Assembly: GCA_963383645.1 (NCBI GenBank)
Contig: OY726578.1
Location: 20,786,592 to 20,850,591, forward strand
Reading direction: 5' to 3'
Origin: Muscardinus avellanarius
Lineage: Eukaryota; Chordata; Mammalia; Rodentia; Gliridae
DNA length: 64,000 bases
Below the pieces are notes generated by a model, which saw nothing but the letters and a program-made list of their open reading frames with translations, was not told the origin of the DNA and ran no database searches. Both the position numbers and the translations under genes were made by a program. Shown one piece after another: positions 58,700 to 64,000 of the stretch (positions within the stretch are counted from its first letter, which is position 1; each line of letters starts with the position of its first letter).

Positions 58700-59380
58700 T
58701 CCCCACCCTTTAAGGCTGTGACAGTCGATGAAGGGCGATCTTGTCCCCAGACATTCAGGACTGGGGACATTTGGCCATGTCTGGAGACAGTCTTAATGGT
58801 CACATCTTGAAGGCTGTTCCTCTCATCTTGTGGGTAGAGGCCAGCGCTCCTGTCGCCTGTCCCATAACGCTTAATGCAGCATCTCCACAAAGAACTGTCA
58901 AGCCCAGCCGTCAGCAGTGCTGAGAACCCTGGGCTAAACCCCAGTTCCATCTTCTGGAAATTAATTCCACAGGGTTGGGGGAGAAATCAAAGGCCAAATA
59001 AAACTCTGTCCCCGAGGCTGCTGGGAGCGGGGTTGCTGATGACCCGGAGCAGCTGAAAGCGGTCTCATCCCCAGCCATGGGGGCAGTCAGGGGAGGCACA
59101 GGCCCCACTCTAGGCAGGTAGGGAAATCACAGCTTGCCACAACTAGGCAGATATTAACTTGAGAAAATGGACTGTGGTGATGGAAAAGGCCTTGGTGAGA
59201 AATATCGTGCCCAAATATATGCCCAGCAGACAAACTCGGGACAGCCGGGGGCGTTCATGGATGGGGGTTCATGGATGGGGTTCATGGATGGGCATTCATG
59301 GATGGGGGTGCAGTGGGGTGGGGGCTTCCCTCCCAAGCTCTCCATTGGAAAGTCTATTTTGGTACCATTTTTTAATTTTA
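58700..59380. other. Unique sequence with a short 14-bp repeat
   Basis: 59256-59311 holds imperfect copies of GTTCATGGATGGGG. No gene was recognised. Confidence 0.5.
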
Positions 59381-59382
59381 AT

Positions 59383-59590
59383 TCTTTTTTTTTTCTGCAG
59401 TACTAGGAATGGAACCCAGGGGCATTCTACCTCTGAGCTACACCCCAGCCCTATTTTTTATTCTTGACTTTGAAACAGGGTCTCACTGAGTGGCAAAGGG
59501 CCTCACTAAGTAGCCGAGGCTGTCTGTGAACTGCGATCCTCCTGTCTCAGCCTCCCAAATGCTGGGATTATAAGTGTGCTATGCCCAGCT
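59383..59590 (-). mobile_element. B1-ID SINE, older
   Basis: Antisense: GCAGTACTAGGAATGGAACC...GTGTGCTATGCCCAGCT. Confidence 0.94.
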
Positions 59591-59624
59591 TGGCACCTTT
59601 ATTCATTTATTACTTATTTGTTTT

Positions 59625-59843
59625 TAATTTTAATTTTTTGTGGTACTGGGGATGGAACCCAGGGGCACTGTACCTCTGAGCTACACCCCCTGTCCTATTT
59701 TTTTTTTTTTTCGTTTTTTGAAACAGGGTCTCACTGAGTTGCAAAGGGCCTCACTAAGTAGCCGAGGCTGTCTGTGAACCGCTATCCTCCTGTCTCAGCC
59801 TCCCGAATGCTGGGATGACAAGCGTGCGCCACCACGCCCGGCT
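59625..59843 (-). mobile_element. B1-ID SINE, older
   Basis: Antisense: GTGGTACTGGGGATGGAACC...GCGCCACCACGCCCGGCTC. GGCACC(T/G)TTATT flanks both ends. Confidence 0.94.
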
Positions 59844-59997
59844 CGGCACCGTTATTTAAAGGAGCATACACACACTAACAATGGGAGAGGAGCGGAGAGG
59901 GGAGGGCTGAGAATCAGTGCGGTGTCCTGTTCCTCATTGAAGGCACCGGCTGTGTGGCCAGGAACAGTTCTCAGCCCATCTCTGGGCCTGGCGTTAA

Positions 59998-60164
59998 ACC
60001 AGGAGCCTTCTCCCTCCAAGCTACACCTCCAGCCCCCCTTTATTTTTTATTTGGAAGCAGGGTCTCACTAAGTCCCTGATGGTCTAAGTAGCTGAGGCTG
60101 GCCGTGAACCTGTGATCCTCCTGTCTCAGCCTCCTAAATTATAGGCGTGCACCTCTGCACCCAG
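59998..60164 (-). mobile_element. 3'-truncated B1-ID SINE
   Basis: Starts inside the ID half (CAGGAGCCTTCTCCCTCCAA) and ends GTGCACCTCTGCACCCAGCT. Confidence 0.88.
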
Positions 60165-62027
60165 CTGGGCCTGGAATCTTTGGTCACCCGGAGCGAGGAG
60201 GGCGCAGAGCTGGGATGTGAGCATTGGTCTCCCCGCCGCATGGTCTCCCCGCCGCCTCTCCGGCTGCTGATATTTCTGTGGGAGGGAGGCGTGCACCCCA
60301 GCGCGGGAAGGGAGGCCTGTGGCTCCCCGTGGTGAGGGCACACTTGGTGTCCCTTGGCCGATCGATTGGCTTGCCCGCTGCTGTTATTATATGGTTGCAC
60401 CTTTCAGAGAGATTCTGAGTCTTTTCAGTTCTAAAAGGAGAGAGAGACCTGGCAGATGCATGCTGAGAGGGGCTCAGAGATGAGGTGTCCCGGGGGAGGC
60501 CCAGGCAGCGTGAGGAGGGGCTGGCGCTGCTGCACGTTAGCTGAGCACAGCTTCCAGCTGTGAAGTCCCAGCACTGACAGGGAGGGACCTAGGGAGGTGG
60601 AGCCCCAGGCTGCAGGCCAGCAAGCTGTCAGAGGAAATAAAAGACAGCCAGGGACAGGGAAGGGGCGCTCACCCCAGGACGCCAGCAGACATCAGCTCAC
60701 AGACACACTCAGGAAATGTTCTGGGTCTGAAATCCCAGCAGCCCACAGGGCCGCGACTCCCCATAGAGGTCAGGAAAATGGAAACAGCCACCTTCTTCCA
60801 GGTGATGTGGCAGCCGTGTCTTGGTAAGACAGGGGAAAGGAAGCGCCTTAAATCTTAGGAGTGTCCTGCTTACTGGGTGCTGGGTGCTTAAGTGACTAGT
60901 TGCTTCAGAGAAGAGGATACTGAGGCCAGGGGAGCAGCTTGGCCTGAGGGCAGGCAGCTGGGAGGCTCCCCCCAAGTTGGGCCGAGCCTCCCGGTGTTGG
61001 GGCTCCCAGCTGAGAACTGTGGAGGTGCAGGGACTGAGGAAATGGCAGCGGTCGCCCGCCCTGGCTCTGCAGGGTGACCCTTGCCCACGTCAGGGTCAAC
61101 ACAGAAGCAGCAGATGTCAAAAGACACAGCACCAGTCTTAGGGAGGACCGACTGGGCTGGGAAACGGGGCCTCAAGAGCCAATCAAAACCATCATCTCAC
61201 AGCCATGAGAAGAGACCCTGGCTTCCAATCCAAGTCTGTCGCTCAAGGGCTGTGTGACCTTCAGCCAGTGGCTCACCCTCTCTGGCCCTCTGCTGTGGCG
61301 CTGGGGAAATGGAACAGCAGTTGTCTCCCTTGAGAGGAGCCAAGGGGCTTAGCAGGGGGACCGTTCCCACCCGCCAATGGCAGTGTGGCTGTTTTGTGCT
61401 ACTAGGGCGAGGAGGAGGCCTGCTGAAAGCCAGGGTGGCGTGGGGAAGGGGCAAGCTAGCCCATGAGCCAGAAAGCCATCGCCAGACAAGGGCCCGGGGA
61501 CCACGGGGTCTGATCTGCCCTGCGCACCCACGCTGCGCCTGCCCCGGAGCTCGGGAGCCCGTCAGATTCGGTGGAAACGCCCCGAGAAGAACCGGCAGCT
61601 CTACCTACACCCGTGTAATCAGCAATCAGCGCGTCTCTCCTGCCTGGCTGATTACAGAGCCTTCAGGGCTGCAGGAAACAGTGTTACCCGATGGTGCTCT
61701 GAGGGACGAGGAGGGGCCGCCCAGGGAGAAGGGTCCTAAACAGCAATGGGTAGGGCGTGAGTAGCCGTCTTCTGACTCCTAGCCTGGGGGAACACGGAGG
61801 GGGCGCAAGGGGCCATGTGGTCCCACTCACAATGCCAGGGCTGGGTGGCGCTCCTGAGGGCTGGGTCTGGCCCTCTCTAGACACTCAGAGCACGCGGAAA
61901 TTCGGGTGGTGGAGAGATATCAGGATACAAAAGTCTTTATAATTAGATGTACGCATAGCACAAATCCAAAGATGCTCATCATGTGTTAAGACTGATAGAA
62001 AACTGCTGTAATAGACACACAACACAC
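60165..62027. other. Unique intronic sequence with MIR traces
   Basis: MIR-like words are at 60880-60950 and 61200-61320 (CAAGGGCTGTGTGACCTTCA). Open frames lack domains. Confidence 0.4.
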
Positions 62028-62545
62028 GCAGGCACGCACACATATACACACACACATATACACACGCACGCAAACATATACACATGCACATACACACATA
62101 TACACACACGCACGCACACATATATACACGCACACACACATACACACATATACACACACATATACACAAGCACGCACACATACACACGCACATACACACA
62201 TACACACATGCACACACATATACACACATGCACAAACACATATACACATGCACATACACACATATACACACATGCACACACACATATACACATGCACATA
62301 CACACCTATACACACCTATACACATGTGCACATATACACACATATACACACATACACACATGCACACACATATACACATGCACATACACACGTACACACA
62401 TATATACACACATGCACACATATACACACATACACACATATATACACACACGTGCACACATACACATATACAGACACGTGCACACATACACATATACACA
62501 CATATATGCACACATATACACATACATGCCCACACACATATACAC
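62028..62545. repeat. (CACATA)n-rich alternating purine-pyrimidine tract
   Basis: About 515 bp of CA, CATA, TACACA and CGCA words without a fixed long period. Several frames stay open and give false Cys/Val or His/Thr proteins. Confidence 0.97.
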
Positions 62546-63400
62546 ACACATATGCATGCTAATATAGAGTCTGTATTCATCTACTGTCCAGTTCATACAT
62601 CTATTTGCTCAATGAACATGTACTGAGCACCTGCTGTGTCCCGGCCCTGATTAGACAGGCACAGCTCAAGGCTGTAGGGTCGTGGGTGGCGCAGAGTGGA
62701 CACTCCACGGGAACCTCATCTCCCTGTGGGCCTGGGGCTGGCGCCAGGGTATGTTTTGAGATGGAGCAACCGGTGTGGTCCTCTGACTCTCAGTGGTGAC
62801 CGAGGTCTCCTGTGCAGTATAATGTACTTCCTGTGTACACAGGGGAAGACAAGGGTGCGCAGTATGAAGGCACCATGTACCTTCGCTGGGCTGGAGAGAA
62901 TCGGGGTCCCAGGCGTGGCTGCCGGGCTGTCCCCCCAGGAGGACCCCTAGGGAGCTGGCCTGGTGGGAAGCAGTTCAGATGATAATTAACAGCTGCCATT
63001 AAGATAATCTCTTTTCCTGTTGTTCAATTAGAGGCTAATATTTAAAGCTGTTGTTTGTGGGTGTAGAACATTTCGATCTTCTGCCTGCAGATGCTCAGGC
63101 CTCCCCTCTCCTACATCAGGAGGTGCCCCCCCGCCCCGGGGACCCAAAGCTCAAGTCACCCACGCCCTGCTGTTTACACCACAGAGCAATCCACCTCAAA
63201 ACAGCCCCCGCCACCGAGAAAATCCATCGCGTTATTTTCTTCTGATTCGGGAAAGACAAACAGAAACTTCATGGTATGTGTAACTGTGTACACACGTCTG
63301 TATACACAGATACACCTGCAAATATCCCTGGTGTCGTGCTCGCAGCTCCCTTGATAAATATTACATGTTTATTTCTCAGCCTCTTTCTGATGTGTGATTA
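62546..63400. other. Unique sequence, part possibly constrained
   Basis: 62975-63060 (GATGATAATTAACAGCTGCC, AAGATAATCTCTTTTCCTG, CAATTAGAGGCTAATATTTA) is dense in TAAT, GATA and E-box words and free of repeats. Confidence 0.4.
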
Positions 63401-63836
63401 GCAAAACTTTTTTTTGTTTGTTTTTTGTGTGTTTGTTTGTTTTGGTGGTACTGGGTGGGGTTCCTGGAAGCCCTTCTCCCTCCAGGCTACACTCCCAGAC
63501 CTTTTTTTATTTATTTGGAAACAGAGTCTCTTAAGCCAGCGAGGCTGATCCTCCTGTCTCCGCCTCCCAAGCACGGGGATTACAAGCGTGCGCCACCACG
63601 CCCGGCTATTTGTTTGTTTTTATTTGTGGCACTGGGGTTGAACGCAGGGGCATTCTATCTCCAAGCTGTCCTTTTTCTTAGTCTTTGTATTTTTTGAAAC
63701 AGGGTCTCACCGAGTTGCAAAGGGCCTCGCTAAGTAGCTGAGGCTGTCCGCGAAACCGCGATCCTCCGGTCTCTGCCTCCTGAATGCTGGGATTACAAGT
63801 GTGCGCCGCCATGCCAGGCCTGGCAAAACTTTTTTG
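63401..63836 (-). mobile_element. B1-ID SINE whose tail holds a young SINE
   Basis: The outer copy is 63612-63822 (GTGGCACTGGGGTTGAACGC to CGCCGCCATGCCAGGC). GCAAAACTTTTTT lies at 63401 and again at about 63824. A young copy at 63440-63607 (GGTGGTACTGGGTGGGGTTC to CACCACGCCCGGCT) sits in its T-rich tail between TTTGTTTGTTTT repeats. Confidence 0.9.
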
Positions 63837-64000
63837 CTTCAACTAAAAAACCAAATGGACTCACATCGCGGGCACACCGGGGTATCAAAACACCCCCAAT
63901 ATATCAGGTCTTTTCATACGCTTAATATGTTCATGACGAATAGTGAAATACACCATAAATATTGCATAAACAATATTCTTACTTATGTTTCTCACATCGA

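Larger units (their letters stand above)
57297..64000 (-). other. MYO18B: MYO18B upstream intron, partial
   Basis: Sequence upstream of the coiled-coil exon in the gene direction. No open frame with heptad-repeat character and splice sites was seen up to the window edge, so it is read as one intron. It holds SINE clusters at 58163-58698, 59383-60164 and 63401-63836, MIR fragments at about 57820-58060, 60880-60950, 61200-61320 and 62600-62660, and the CA/TA tract at 62028-62545. A short exon could have been missed. Confidence 0.6.

Noticed and set aside
61885..62626. Cys/Val- and His/Thr-rich frames up to 231 codons
   Set aside because: Translation of a CA/TA-rich simple repeat.
57297..64000. 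Further MYO18B coiled-coil exons
   Set aside because: No frame with heptad-repeat character plus AG/GT boundaries was found. A very short exon cannot be excluded.

Overview
The window is mammalian nuclear DNA from a rodent, most likely of the squirrel-related clade (Sciuridae or relatives). This rests on more than fifty copies of a composite SINE. A 7SL-derived B1-type left half (GGCGTGGTGGCGCACGC...) is joined by an A-rich linker to a tRNA/ID-type right half (GGCTGGGGGTGTAGCTC...). Older L1, MIR and LTR fragments, long microsatellites and intron-scale spacing of exons fit this. There are no operons, bacterial genes, tRNA or rRNA genes, or CRISPR arrays.

The only protein-coding gene I can support is the 3' end of MYO18B (unconventional myosin-XVIIIb), on the minus strand. 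Four exons with consensus splice sites join into one open frame: 57296-57166 (131 bp), 42079-42035 (45 bp), 40730-40593 (138 bp) and the last coding exon 18855-17643 (1213 bp). Together they give 1527 nt, or 508 C-terminal residues plus stop: the end of the coiled-coil tail, then a long Ser/Pro/Arg-rich tail ending in IMKKYLQK. The motor domain and most of the rod must lie beyond the right edge. Everything from 57297 to 64000 is read as upstream intron, and everything below about 17350 as 3' flank.

Layout. 1-17350: 3' flank with SINEs, an L1 3' end, MIRs, an old L1M-like 3' end (7560-8860), LTR fragments, a GGAT array and one candidate non-coding terminal exon on the minus strand (14335-14569). 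17350-18855: last MYO18B exon, whose short 3'UTR carries a SINE. 18856-40592: intron with an 0.8 kb polypurine tract, an 18-bp minisatellite, a four-copy AGGTCA DR1 cluster and AT-rich stretches that look like conserved non-coding DNA. 40593-42079: two short exons. 42080-57165: 15 kb intron with a 465 bp interstitial telomeric array, nested SINEs and a twin-primed L1. 57166-57296: coiled-coil exon. 57297-64000: repeat-rich intron with a 0.5 kb CA/TA-rich purine-pyrimidine alternating tract.

The most notable non-genic features are the TTAGGG-type array inside a transcribed intron; two related LTR ends that each carry tandem copies of a GGATGATAG-containing unit; two L1 copies inverted at the same internal A-rich position; and nested SINEs that give a consistent age order for two subfamilies. 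Repeat boundaries are read by eye and are approximate. Family names were assigned from memory of consensus sequences, not from a search.
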